A DNA stretch of 55,069 nucleotides from an uncultured Desulfomonile sp. GTDB lineage: Bacteria; Desulfobacterota; Desulfomonilia; Desulfomonilales; Desulfomonilaceae. Shown here piece by piece: positions 35,873 through 44,214 of the stretch; positions within the stretch are counted from its first letter, which is position 1, and every line of letters starts with the position of its first letter. Location: contig CAITZA010000107.1 in assembly GCA_903896745.1 (NCBI GenBank), positions 1 through 55,069 on the forward strand, read 5' to 3'. The notes under the pieces were generated by a model that did no database searches, was not told the origin of the DNA, and saw nothing but the letters and a program-made list of their open reading frames with translations. The translations under genes were made by a program, and so were the position numbers.

Positions 35873-36652
35873 TCACAGAAAAGACCTGTCGTCGGGTGTC
35901 CAGTCCTCTGGCGCTGTATGTGGCTCCATCTGGCGCTCAACGTAAAGTTTTCGCAAGTTTTCCAAGTCTGCCTTCATTAGTTGTTCCAACGGCTTGTCGT
36001 ACCTATGGGACTTGATTTTATCCACCATTTCCGACACATGCTGAGCCAGCGGCCAAATGTGCCTGCCAGTAATTCTCCGGCACATTATTGCAATGTTGTA
36101 TTGACCAAGCTCTGCGGGACACCTTGAAGCGCAAATGCCACACATTACGCAAGACATGGATATTTCGGCCGCCTTTTCAACATCCCCTCGAAGTGCGGCA
36201 GACACGTATTCCATAACTGAAATGTCCATTGGACACGACTTTGTGCATGTGTTGCAGCCCATGCATTTGGCCAGTTCCGGATAATATTTCATTAGTGTCT
36301 GAGAGTCCGGCTTGAGCTCCTCAATGTTGTAAACAGCCCGATTCGCAGGAAAAAACGGAACCATGGTCAAATACATGTTTGGTTGAACCACCGTCTGACA
36401 AGCCAATCCCACGTGGATTTTGGCGCTGCCCGGCATCCTATAAACCGTCGCGCACGCTCCACAAATGCCGCCTCGACAGCCACAACCCCTAATTAACTGA
36501 TAACCAGCGTATTCAAAAGCCTTTTGAATGGTTAAAGTGCTCGGAACCATATACCTCTTGCCCATTATAAATATTGGGACAAGATCCGTCCGGGCCGCTG
36601 CCTCGCTAGGTATCTCGTTCTGCTGAACAGCCTCTTGAACCATTGCCGACAT
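35873..36652 (-). CDS. SdhB/FrdB/TfrB-like iron-sulfur protein
   Basis: The 259-residue protein has a plant-type [2Fe-2S] domain (GCGCRGGICGACATVYR, and CQT further on), then two 4Fe-4S-type sites: CMGCNTCTKSCPM and CVMCGICASRCPAE. The last domain is typical of HdrC/SdhB C-termini. It would connect the flavoprotein after it to a membrane partner. ATG36652 is chosen for the AAGGAAG before it. It lies 48 bases after the 4Fe-4S membrane protein gene. Its two-domain layout is closest to TfrB (thiol:fumarate reductase) and to SdhB of anaerobes. Confidence 0.87.
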   Translation of the reverse strand: MSAMVQEAVQQNEIPSEAAARTDLVPIFIMGKRYMVPSTLTIQKAFEYAGYQLIRGCGCRGGICGACATVYRMPGSAKIHVGLACQTVVQPNMYLTMVPFFPANRAVYNIEELKPDSQTLMKYYPELAKCMGCNTCTKSCPMDISVMEYVSAALRGDVEKAAEISMSCVMCGICASRCPAELGQYNIAIMCRRITGRHIWPLAQHVSEMVDKIKSHRYDKPLEQLMKADLENLRKLYVERQMEPHTAPEDWTPDDRSFL

Positions 36653-36700
36653 AAAATCACTTCCTTTCTCAGAAAAACGCCTATATTCGACAAACAATAA

Positions 36701-37180
36701 CTATCTAGCCAGAAAAACACCAATGACTATTCCCATGACCAAGGCAATCAGAGCCATAAAGTAGTTGTCCAAAGATGTAATCTTAGGAGCAGGCTGAATT
36801 GTCTCAGGCACAACTTCGTCTACAATGTAGTCTTTGTAAGAGGTATCAACCTGAGGACAGGCCAGCACGCATGAGTAGCACTGTTCACAGTCTTCACCAA
36901 CACAGGACTCAAGGGCAAATGACGTTCTCTGCTGCGTCTTTTCAAACCGTTTGGAATCCTTTCGGAGCACCGGGCACGAATCGACACAGTTTCCGCAACC
37001 CAGGCAACCCTTGTCACCCGTGATGTCAGTTTGAGAATCCTCAATATAAAGTCTATGGTAGGGTTCCATGCCTTTGGAAAGAAGTCTGAACCGTGCAACT
37101 GGGGGTTCTTTTGTCTGCAAAATAGTGTTGGCGACTTCTTTGTTCAATTGGTCCTTGGAACTATCCCTGGTCGTGGTCAT
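36701..37180 (-). CDS. Membrane-anchored 4Fe-4S protein
   Basis: The 159-residue protein has two ferredoxin-like cysteine sets (CLGCGNCVDSCPVLRK and CVGEDCEQCYSCVLACPQV) and a C-terminal membrane segment of about 20 residues (YFMALIALVMGIVIGVFLA). It has no signal peptide, so the clusters lie on the cytoplasmic side. It sits between the seven-haem cytochrome and the FrdB-like protein and may link the two. I know no named family with this layout; it is HdrC-like in general appearance. Confidence 0.75.
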   Translation of the reverse strand: MTTTRDSSKDQLNKEVANTILQTKEPPVARFRLLSKGMEPYHRLYIEDSQTDITGDKGCLGCGNCVDSCPVLRKDSKRFEKTQQRTSFALESCVGEDCEQCYSCVLACPQVDTSYKDYIVDEVVPETIQPAPKITSLDNYFMALIALVMGIVIGVFLAR

Positions 37181-37209
37181 CTAAATGCTCCCTGAAGGCC
37201 GTCAAAGAT

Positions 37210-38205
37210 TCATCTTGACCATGGCTCCGCCATGCCCCAATTAGTGTGATGAAACTCAGGATAATGACCTTTGAATTTTTCATCAAATACAGAATTTATG
37301 TCATCGACAAACTTGTTGTGTCCGCCATTGGAGGCGAAAGTCCTGGTCTCACGACTCTTTCGATAGCGATCCAGCCAATCCTGAGTCATGGTTGGGTGAC
37401 ACTTCAAACAGTTTTCCAGATTGTAAGTCTCTCTACATTCCGACTTGAATATCCTCGTCTTGTAGTGAATCTGTCCACCATGGCATCTTCTACAAGTCTT
37501 CTCCGATGGAAAGGAAACCATCCACCTTGGGTTTGCAGAGAGTTTGGTCCACGCTTCATCCCTAACATTTTCAAGCTGTTTGTCAGAGATCGGGAGAATC
37601 TGGCCGCTCCTGTAATAGTGAGACGCCAGATTATGACATGAGTCACATGCCATGTGATTAACCTCGGCATAGTTGACTTCTCTATCGGATTTGAGTCCGT
37701 CCTGGTCCTTGTAACGTTCATGGCATTTGGAACAGGTATTCTCACGGGCAAGAACATGCTTGCGGTGATCCATTATCAATCCGATTTCCTTCAGATTCCC
37801 ATCCGGCATGTCCCGCTTGTGGACCGTTTTTCTGTGAATTGCGGCCAGATGGCATGCCTTGCAGTTCTCGCTCGGAACCCTGGTTCTGTTAAAAAGCCCC
37901 GTTATCTGAGGTTGTCTTGGGTCAAATTGGGGAACCAGATAAGTTATTACATGCAGCATGCCCCGAAACCGCGAGGCGATGGTGTTTGAGGCGCTACCCT
38001 CGATATGACAGTCAGCGCAGGCGACCAGTTCATGTGAAAAGCCTCTATTTTTGGCGCTGAGTTTATCTTTCATCCAAGCGGCGTAGGCTGCTTCCTGTTG
38101 ATGACACGCCATGCATGAAACGCTTTTCAGAGACAATTCGCCCAGCAATCCCACCGTACAAATAGCTCCTACAACACCAAGTATTATGTAAAAGCCTTTA
38201 GACAT
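37210..38205 (-). CDS. NapC/NrfH-like seven-haem cytochrome c
   Basis: The 331-residue protein has an N-terminal membrane anchor (residues 4-25), followed at once by a haem site, as in NapC/NrfH quinol dehydrogenases. Seven CxxCH sites are visible: CMACH, CADCH, CKACH, CSKCH, CDSCH, CRRCH and CLKCH. NrfH/NapC have four, so the C-terminal half adds three. It is anchored on the periplasmic side. It overlaps the FMN-binding protein gene by one base (TGATG), which means tight translational coupling. It could accept electrons from the menaquinol pool or pass them to it. Confidence 0.88.
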   Translation of the reverse strand: MSKGFYIILGVVGAICTVGLLGELSLKSVSCMACHQQEAAYAAWMKDKLSAKNRGFSHELVACADCHIEGSASNTIASRFRGMLHVITYLVPQFDPRQPQITGLFNRTRVPSENCKACHLAAIHRKTVHKRDMPDGNLKEIGLIMDHRKHVLARENTCSKCHERYKDQDGLKSDREVNYAEVNHMACDSCHNLASHYYRSGQILPISDKQLENVRDEAWTKLSANPRWMVSFPSEKTCRRCHGGQIHYKTRIFKSECRETYNLENCLKCHPTMTQDWLDRYRKSRETRTFASNGGHNKFVDDINSVFDEKFKGHYPEFHHTNWGMAEPWSR

Positions 38206-39233
38206 CAGGCAGTTTCCTTCCCTGCGCCCAAACTCTGCTGAAGCTTTTTCTTTCGAGCTGCCTGGTAAGCGGCTGAAATAACCATCGGCCCTGAATTACC
38301 TATTGGACATTTACATGCGCAGCGTCCACACCCAACACAATATTTTGACAACTCCATGACACGATCGTAATCCCCGAGTCGGGTCAGTAAAACCAGTCCC
38401 ATTGGCATCTGAACCCCCTCCACTTCCTTGACAGGACAGACACCGACACATGATGCGCAATTATAACAATTGATCGAACGACCCGTTCCCGGCGTCAACA
38501 TTGATTGCAGGGCATACTCAAAAACCATGAAGGCGGCAAAGAGTATGGCAAGCGTATTCAGGGTGACCCGATCCGGGGCCTGACCTATAAACGTATTGAA
38601 ATAAATCCGCGAGAAAAGACTATACTGGGGGAAATCCGGAATACCTTTTGCCAACGCGGACTCGATTGCGTTTACATAACCGGTCAGTGTATCAGTAGCC
38701 CCTCTATACATTTCGGGCTGGCTAGGTCTCTCCAGCATGCCTTTGCCCAGGATTTCCCTTTTGAATGCGTCCACCTGATTATCCAGCACGGAGATGAGAT
38801 CTGAATATTCAATGGTCCTTATACTAATTATACGATTTTTCTTTACTTCGACCTCTACCTTGACAGGCCCTCGGTAACCTTGACCTTCTCCAATGTATTT
38901 TCCGTCCTGAACCTGCGATATGGCGGCGCCCCAGGGACGCTTGTTTATCCGTAACTCCTCGACGCTTTTCACATCGTAATAAGAGATGAAGTATCCTATT
39001 TTTATCAGAAATATCGCAGTCACCAGATAAAATATTTTTGCCGATCCGGTCTTTCGATATTCTTGAAACCAAACTACGGCAAGCGTCAGTACCGCTGTGG
39101 CCATTAATATGTATCGACTCGATGGAAACAGGATTGCCACCAGCAGAGCATAAAACAACAGTCGAACACCACGAGTGTTGAACGCCACCCATATATATCC
39201 GAGCGGATCACGCAATAGCCTTGACCAAGTCAT
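38205..39233 (-). CDS. FMN-binding, 4Fe-4S polytopic membrane protein (NosR/RnfG-like)
   Basis: The 342-residue protein has membrane segments near 20-38, 42-58, 70-88 and 220-238. A domain between the third and fourth of these (about 103-185) has the FMN-binding pattern GYRGPVKVEVEVKKNRI and RGATDTLTG, in which the Thr of G-A-T-D-T would bind FMN covalently as in NqrC/RnfG/NosR. The C-terminal part has two cluster sites, CYNCASCVGVCP and CVGCGRCACKCP. It overlaps the 4Fe-4S gene before it by 26 bases and the seven-haem gene after it by one base. It is a likely cross-membrane electron conduit. Confidence 0.8.
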   Translation of the reverse strand: MTWSRLLRDPLGYIWVAFNTRGVRLLFYALLVAILFPSSRYILMATAVLTLAVVWFQEYRKTGSAKIFYLVTAIFLIKIGYFISYYDVKSVEELRINKRPWGAAISQVQDGKYIGEGQGYRGPVKVEVEVKKNRIISIRTIEYSDLISVLDNQVDAFKREILGKGMLERPSQPEMYRGATDTLTGYVNAIESALAKGIPDFPQYSLFSRIYFNTFIGQAPDRVTLNTLAILFAAFMVFEYALQSMLTPGTGRSINCYNCASCVGVCPVKEVEGVQMPMGLVLLTRLGDYDRVMELSKYCVGCGRCACKCPIGNSGPMVISAAYQAARKKKLQQSLGAGKETA

Positions 39234-39750
39234 CTATGTATTCCTTTCCCACAAGACCTTGCGCCAACGCCCTTTTCAGGGTTTCTTTCGGAATCACGCC
39301 ATTCTTCATGGCTTCCCTTGTCTCCTGCTGCATGACCGCAAACATTTTGGGTAGCGGAAGATATTGCACACAATAGCTTTGGCAATTTCCGCATCGTATA
39401 CATTTCAATCCACCATTACGGATAAAACGATCGTAGTCGGAAACCCTTCCAGCTACTACCAGTTCGGCCTGGAGTGATATTCCAACGGGGCATCTATCCT
39501 GAGTGGCGTAGCACGCTCGACATTCATAGCAATATATTGTGGCCGGATTCCCCCTCAACAGAGGTTTTATGACATCGCTCAACATTGCGGCCACAATTCC
39601 GAACAATGCGACCCTGTCAAGATTCATGGTCCAGCCACGATCCTTAAGGTTCGTAAAGAACTGATACCTGTGAATGCCTGGCAATATCACGGGTTGGCTG
39701 GTATCCTGCCGTTTTTCGCCTATTTTGGGAGTATCATTTTTTTCGGTCAT
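39208..39750 (-). CDS. Membrane-anchored 4Fe-4S protein
   Basis: The 180-residue protein has one membrane segment (about 46-66) followed by two cluster sites: CYECRACYATQDRCPVG and CIRCGNCQSYCVQYLP. Its overall organisation resembles the C-terminal half of the next gene's product and HdrC-like subunits. It would place clusters on one side of the membrane for hand-over to the FMN-binding partner. Start at ATG39750 with AGGAAATCAGG upstream. The two genes overlap by 26 bases. Confidence 0.78.
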   Translation of the reverse strand: MTEKNDTPKIGEKRQDTSQPVILPGIHRYQFFTNLKDRGWTMNLDRVALFGIVAAMLSDVIKPLLRGNPATIYCYECRACYATQDRCPVGISLQAELVVAGRVSDYDRFIRNGGLKCIRCGNCQSYCVQYLPLPKMFAVMQQETREAMKNGVIPKETLKRALAQGLVGKEYIDDLVKAIA

Positions 39751-39772
39751 AAACCTGATTTCCTGTGCTACA

Positions 39773-39925
39773 TCAATGAGGCAACATGGCAGACATGAGA
39801 ATGCCTGCTATCAGTCCTCCCAAGGCCCCTTGAGCAATCTCTTTGGGAGATTTCATATCTAGGGCCCAAGCAATCATAACTCCTGATAAAACTCCGACAA
39901 ACGCAAATATTATCCACAGTAACAA
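39773..39925 (-). CDS. 50-residue membrane protein resembling the tail of the adjacent transporter
   Basis: The frame starts at TTG39925, preceded by AGAGG seven bases upstream, and ends at TGA39773. The protein has two hydrophobic stretches around a short hydrophilic turn (ALDMKSPKE) and contains QGALGGLIAG. The transporter gene just upstream ends in a very similar pattern (FIAGALSGAILAFAVF, then QGAVGGLIAAALIGFMVP). It therefore looks like a stand-alone copy of the last two-helix hairpin of that transporter. It is too short for most gene finders. It may assemble with the transporter. Confidence 0.68.
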   Translation of the reverse strand: MLLWIIFAFVGVLSGVMIAWALDMKSPKEIAQGALGGLIAGILMSAMLPH

Positions 39926-40004
39926 GGTTCAGCCTCTGTTTCACCTGACTGACATTTCATCAATCAGGGGAATTAACAAAGCATTGATATGTAAATTTAC
40001 CACG

Positions 40005-41708
40005 CTATATGTCCGAACCACTCAAGGTCGATGTCATTCGTTTTGACAATGTTTTTGGTACCATGAATCCGATCAGGGCCGCTGCGATCAATCCGCCAAC
40101 TGCGCCTTGCAGTATCTTGGTCGAATCTACCTCAAAAACCGCAAAAGCCAATATCGCTCCGCTTAAAGCCCCTGCGATAAAAAAACCTGCAAGCTGAATA
40201 TAATAATTATTTGGAGAATCCCTGTGAAAAAGTCTGGAACCTAGCGCCAGAAGTAAAATGTTGACACCTGCAATGGCCACGGCAAACAAGGCTATCATTT
40301 TGATATCCTGCATGAATCTTGGGTCTGCCGGCTGAAAGATGGCCAAATTGAGAAATTTCATGAATATCGCGGCCATGGGAGCCATGATCGCCATTGACGC
40401 AAATGTGTAAGCGCCCTTGATAAAGCTAGTCTCAGCCCTCATTGTGCCTTCACCCATCATTCCTCCCCCTCCTAACGGAGAAGGTCCACATGATGTAGTG
40501 GCGTTAATGATGTAGGCGGCCATCACGATTGCCAATTGGGACCAGTTCAGAAAATCATACTGTGCAGGCCCAAACAGGTATAGCACCGGCACAAGCGCAG
40601 CCGTCAGTATTCTGGCGCAGGACAACGGCAAAATAGTTTGAAATTGGACGAATATAGCGAGCATACCAGCTACGCCAAGGAACGGCGCCCCCACAAGACT
40701 GTTCAAAATCTGTCCAAGCGCCTTGAACCCATCGGTAGCGGCCAGAGCGCCAGCGGCCAGGAACCCTGCCGCCATGGCTGTGACAGGCAACAGGATTATT
40801 CCTTCGAGCAAATCATTTAGTCTGATTCGGCAAGCCAGTGTCATCACCAATGCGCCTGCGACCAAGACCGACTGGACAGGCATCTTGCCTAACGGCTGGA
40901 ATATGGCAATGAGAAGCGACACGACGAATATGACTAATGCAAGATAGCCTTGAAAGGGGGCCTTAATTTCCGGTTCAACGACGCCTTGAGTTGTTCCCGA
41001 AACCGGCGCCTCTCGAAGGGAAACATCATTGGGATAAATTTTCTGGCTGACGAGCTTGAGAAACAAGGCCACGACGGCTGTCCCCAACATCAGGGAAAAT
41101 GCCTGAGGAGCCCTTAAAATACCATCCGACGCCGTAGCAAAAAAACTACCGAGAAAACCTTCCGCGATTTGCCCTACGCCTCCAATAGGCGAAGGACCAC
41201 AGGACCCCATGGCATTGCGTGTGAAAGCCCCTATCAGGACAATCAACTGGGACTTGGTCAAAATTCCAAGACCACCCTCAAAACCGAATGTGAAAAGTAA
41301 GGGCAGCAACGCCGCAGCCAGTATTCGACCACAGGGTAACGATGATATCACGGGCAGGTTTATCAGGATTACCAGTGTTCCAACCAGACCGATAGGACTT
41401 CGTCGGAGAAACTTTAAGAGAACCTTGAGCGCTTCAAACCCGCCGGAGGCCTTCAGGCCTCCTGCCAGAAAAAGTCCTGTCAATAGCGCTGTTATGGGAT
41501 GGAGAATTATTCCACCCAGAAACTCGTTGGGCATCAGGAGCACTGCGTCAAGACCATACGCTGCGTATTTGAATGTCGCTCCCACGACTAAACACAGGAT
41601 GGTAGATATCACCAGGACAGTTTGAACCGGGGTGCGGATATAACCAAACAAGGTCGCCAGCATCAAGGCTAGAAATATGCCCAGGTTTATGTACCCCAAA
41701 TACTCCAA
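40005..41708 (-). CDS. Internally duplicated ion-transporter-like membrane protein
   Basis: The 567-residue protein has about 14 hydrophobic segments and two homologous halves. The first half has LPCGRILAAALLPLLFTFG and SCGPSPIGGVGQIAEG (about residues 125-185). The second has LSCARILTAALVPVLYLFG and SCGPSPLGGGGMMGEG (about 360-420). This is the inverted or tandem repeat layout of ion-transporter-superfamily permeases (e.g. C4-dicarboxylate, citrate or short-chain acid carriers), but I do not recognise a specific family, and the SCGPSP motif is distinctive. The tail (about 505-555) is related to the 50-residue gene after it. TTG41708 has GGGAG about nine bases upstream. It likely imports or exports the substrate of the redox enzymes in the cluster. 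Confidence 0.78.
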   Translation of the reverse strand: MEYLGYINLGIFLALMLATLFGYIRTPVQTVLVISTILCLVVGATFKYAAYGLDAVLLMPNEFLGGIILHPITALLTGLFLAGGLKASGGFEALKVLLKFLRRSPIGLVGTLVILINLPVISSLPCGRILAAALLPLLFTFGFEGGLGILTKSQLIVLIGAFTRNAMGSCGPSPIGGVGQIAEGFLGSFFATASDGILRAPQAFSLMLGTAVVALFLKLVSQKIYPNDVSLREAPVSGTTQGVVEPEIKAPFQGYLALVIFVVSLLIAIFQPLGKMPVQSVLVAGALVMTLACRIRLNDLLEGIILLPVTAMAAGFLAAGALAATDGFKALGQILNSLVGAPFLGVAGMLAIFVQFQTILPLSCARILTAALVPVLYLFGPAQYDFLNWSQLAIVMAAYIINATTSCGPSPLGGGGMMGEGTMRAETSFIKGAYTFASMAIMAPMAAIFMKFLNLAIFQPADPRFMQDIKMIALFAVAIAGVNILLLALGSRLFHRDSPNNYYIQLAGFFIAGALSGAILAFAVFEVDSTKILQGAVGGLIAAALIGFMVPKTLSKRMTSTLSGSDI

Positions 41709-41773
41709 CGATCATCTCCCTCTATTAACTCTGACCAACCACGCTAGAATGACCCCACTACGCATCCTGAAAT

Positions 41774-42094
41774 TTAAAAAGAAACACATGATCCCGACGA
41801 TTTCTTTCTGAACCAAGGCGAATCCAGGACATAGCCAGTCGAAGAACAGTAAACCCTGACCTGTGTTCCGACCGCCATTTTTCCCATACACACCGCACAG
41901 CTATTAGCGGTCGCCTGTACTATTGCTCCGTCTTCAAGCCGAACTCTGGCAGTCAGCACAGGAGATACCAAAAATCCAAGGTCTGAATCCTCAAACGATA
42001 CAATAACTCCCCGACTGGATTTTAAAGACCTGTAAACTTCGGCTGTTACAAACAAAACTATCAGAAACGCGAGTGTAATAAGTTCTATATCCAT
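41774..42094 (-). CDS. Small membrane-anchored beta-domain protein
   Basis: The 106-residue protein has one N-terminal membrane segment (about 5-22) and a strand-rich rest (SPVLTARVRLEDGAIVQATANS) with three to four cysteines (SCAVCMG, VYCSS, SCVSF). The beta part resembles a small OB/barrel-type fold as in membrane-fusion proteins. It sits 65 bases before the transporter gene on the same strand and 39 bases after the NHL gene. I do not recognise a family; it could be an accessory of the transporter. Confidence 0.6.
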   Translation of the reverse strand: MDIELITLAFLIVLFVTAEVYRSLKSSRGVIVSFEDSDLGFLVSPVLTARVRLEDGAIVQATANSCAVCMGKMAVGTQVRVYCSSTGYVLDSPWFRKKSSGSCVSF

Positions 42095-42133
42095 AACAAT
42101 TTAAATCAGAGCCACAACCATAAGCTAAAAACC

Positions 42134-43057
42134 CTATGGTATTTTTATCCGATTTATTCTTTTATTACCGCTATCAGCTACGTATACGAAGCCTTCCCTA
42201 AGGGCCAGCCCGGTGGGTCTTTTCAGTTCCCCGGCGCCGGATCCTTCTTTGCCTATCACGTTCAACAATTTACCCTGATTGCTAAATTGCTGGATTCTAT
42301 GGTTGCCTGTGTCAGCGATCCAGATGTCACCATTGACGGAAACCGACATCCCCTGCGGCAGGTTCAACTGGCCCGGAGCGCTTCCCTCTGACCCAAAACT
42401 ACGCCTGAAGGACAGGTCTTCACTAAAAAATTTCACCATGCCATGTTTGCTATCGAGCACAATTATTTCATTGTCAGCATTATAGGCGCAAGCTGTTGGA
42501 AGCCTGAACTGATCGCTTGCGTCGCCCAAATCACCGATTACGGCCATTAACTCAAAATTCTTGTATATCTGGATTCTGTGATTTCTGCTGTCTGCTACCA
42601 GCATTCGTTTCTGACTGTCCGTATAGACGCCCTGTGGGGAAGAGAAGGCTCCCCCAATGCTGCCTATCGAGCCGATGGATCTCTTTACCTGACCGTTATC
42701 ATCAAATAGCTGCACCCTGGAGTTGTTGGTGTCTACCACATACAGAAGACCACTCTCATCACATGCTATTCCCTTCGGAAAATTCAGCCTTCCGATGTGA
42801 GCGCCGGGTTTTCCAAAGGACTTCACCGGTTTCAGGTTCGAATCCAGCTCAAACACACAGTAATTTGGAGGATCGGTAACGAATAGTCGCCCTGACGGGC
42901 CAAAAACGAGATCAAATGGAGACGTTAGTGAATTGGGGGAATTTCCCGAAACAGGGTCTGGCTGCGGTTGCGCGCCTGTATGTATAGCGGTCCCGACAGC
43001 AAGAGCTGAAGCGGCTCCGGCAACACCTATAATCTTGATAAAATCACGCCGTTTCAT
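42134..43057 (-). CDS. Tat-exported NHL-repeat beta-propeller protein
   Basis: The 307-residue protein begins with a twin-arginine signal (MKRRDFIKIIGVAGAASALAV), the same RRDFIK type as the molybdopterin-like subunit of this cluster. About six NHL repeats follow, with the recurrent elements RLNFPKGIACDESGLLYVVDTNNSRVQLF, FSSPQGVYTDSQKRMLVADSRNHRIQIY, and FGSEGSAPGQLNLPQGM...GDIWIADTGNHRIQQF. Such propellers are periplasmic scaffolds or binding proteins, sometimes haem- or redox-linked. It is the first gene of the cluster. It may hold the exported parts together. Confidence 0.85.
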   Translation of the reverse strand: MKRRDFIKIIGVAGAASALAVGTAIHTGAQPQPDPVSGNSPNSLTSPFDLVFGPSGRLFVTDPPNYCVFELDSNLKPVKSFGKPGAHIGRLNFPKGIACDESGLLYVVDTNNSRVQLFDDNGQVKRSIGSIGSIGGAFSSPQGVYTDSQKRMLVADSRNHRIQIYKNFELMAVIGDLGDASDQFRLPTACAYNADNEIIVLDSKHGMVKFFSEDLSFRRSFGSEGSAPGQLNLPQGMSVSVNGDIWIADTGNHRIQQFSNQGKLLNVIGKEGSGAGELKRPTGLALREGFVYVADSGNKRINRIKIP

Positions 43058-43388
43058 GGCGCTTAACTAGCTCCCCTTATTTTCCTGTTTCAGATATTGT
43101 TGAAAGCGCGGCCCCGTTTGACTCTGGTAATGAAATGCAAACTAATACCATTGAATCCTTTAGTCAAGAAATAGTTTCTTCTCAATTTGTGAGGCTGCAC
43201 ACCACACCATCTGCCGCTTTTGTCAATAGTATCTACACGTTGGAGATTCGATACCGCCCGGGGCCAGGTATCGCTTCCAGTTAGGAGATTGTAGACAAAA
43301 TCATGTCGTGATCCAGTCAATATTGAACCACATCATGTAATTTTGAGCGCTTCCTGTAAAGAGCCGCCAGCTGCTCCAGGATTAAAAA
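43058..43388. other. Intergenic stretch before the redox gene cluster
   Basis: These 331 bases separate the nitroreductase gene from the NHL gene on the same strand, and probably hold the cluster's promoter. I see TTGACT and TTGACA-like boxes on the minus strand (near 43165 and 43215) but no well-spaced -10 box, and no clear FNR or sigma54 site. A 76-codon frame at 43090-43320 has no start signals and looks spurious. Confidence 0.4.
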
Positions 43389-44054
43389 CTATTCCGCAAA
43401 CCTCAAGAATTCGTCCACAGGGGCCCTATGGCTTCTGAAGAGGCTTGCCTTGTCAGTTGGATGCGGGTATCCGATGGCTATACCAATGACGAGTTTTTTC
43501 GATTCAGGAATCGAGAGGACTCTGCGCACTATATCCGGAAAATGCATGGAGGCCGCCAGATAGATTGTGCCCAGGCCTTCCTTCAGCGCTAAATAACAGA
43601 TTGTAGTTCCTATGGATCCTATATCCAGACACGAATAAGGGATGTTCATTTCCTGGTCTATCAACAGATAGATAACCGCCGGGGCTCCAAAGAATCTGTA
43701 CATGTTCAGATAGTGCTGTTTTCTAGCTTCCTTGTCGTCTCTTTCAATACCCATGTAAGTTAAGAGATCTCTTCCCAAGCCGATGTATCTGTTCCTGAAA
43801 ATTTCAGGAAAGTCTGTTGGAACAGGAATGTCGGGCCTCGGCGGAGTCCCTTTTTTCCCCTCATTTTCAAAGGCCACGGCCAGTTCTCGGGCTTTGGCGC
43901 CGTCAGCCACCACTATTTCCCAAGGTTGCGTGTTTCCCCAGGAAGGCGCCCATCGCGCTTTCTCCATAATTCCTGTTATGACGTCTCTTGAAACCGGTTT
44001 GGGCAAAAATGATCTGACGCTCCTGCGATTTAACACCGACTCTTCCATGTTCAT
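43389..44054 (-). CDS. Nitroreductase family protein
   Basis: The 221-residue protein has the family pattern: RRSVRSFLPKPV near the N-terminus (FMN phosphate binding), WAPSWGNTQPWEIVVADG, SCLDIGSIGTTICYLALKEGLGT and IAIGYPHP. Members bind FMN and reduce nitro, quinone or other substrates with NAD(P)H. GGAGG lies seven bases before the ATG. It is cytoplasmic. It is transcribed in the same direction as the redox cluster 330 bases ahead of it, but I would not group them. Confidence 0.92.
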   Translation of the reverse strand: MNMEESVLNRRSVRSFLPKPVSRDVITGIMEKARWAPSWGNTQPWEIVVADGAKARELAVAFENEGKKGTPPRPDIPVPTDFPEIFRNRYIGLGRDLLTYMGIERDDKEARKQHYLNMYRFFGAPAVIYLLIDQEMNIPYSCLDIGSIGTTICYLALKEGLGTIYLAASMHFPDIVRRVLSIPESKKLVIGIAIGYPHPTDKASLFRSHRAPVDEFLRFAE

Positions 44055-44214
44055 TTCATTTCCTCCATATTTGGGGCCTAATTTGTGATTACAGTATCAT
44101 AAATTTTGTGAACCAATAAATCGCTTCTATTTATTTACAAAAAGCCGAAAATAATGTTAATTTAATTTTTTAATACTCGAAGAACAATTCACTGGAGTGA
44201 AGGAGGGACCTAAA

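Noticed and set aside
43090-43320. 76-codon frame between the nitroreductase and NHL genes
   Set aside because: It shows no start signals, and the residue pattern (KRGRAF, HKLRRN) looks random.
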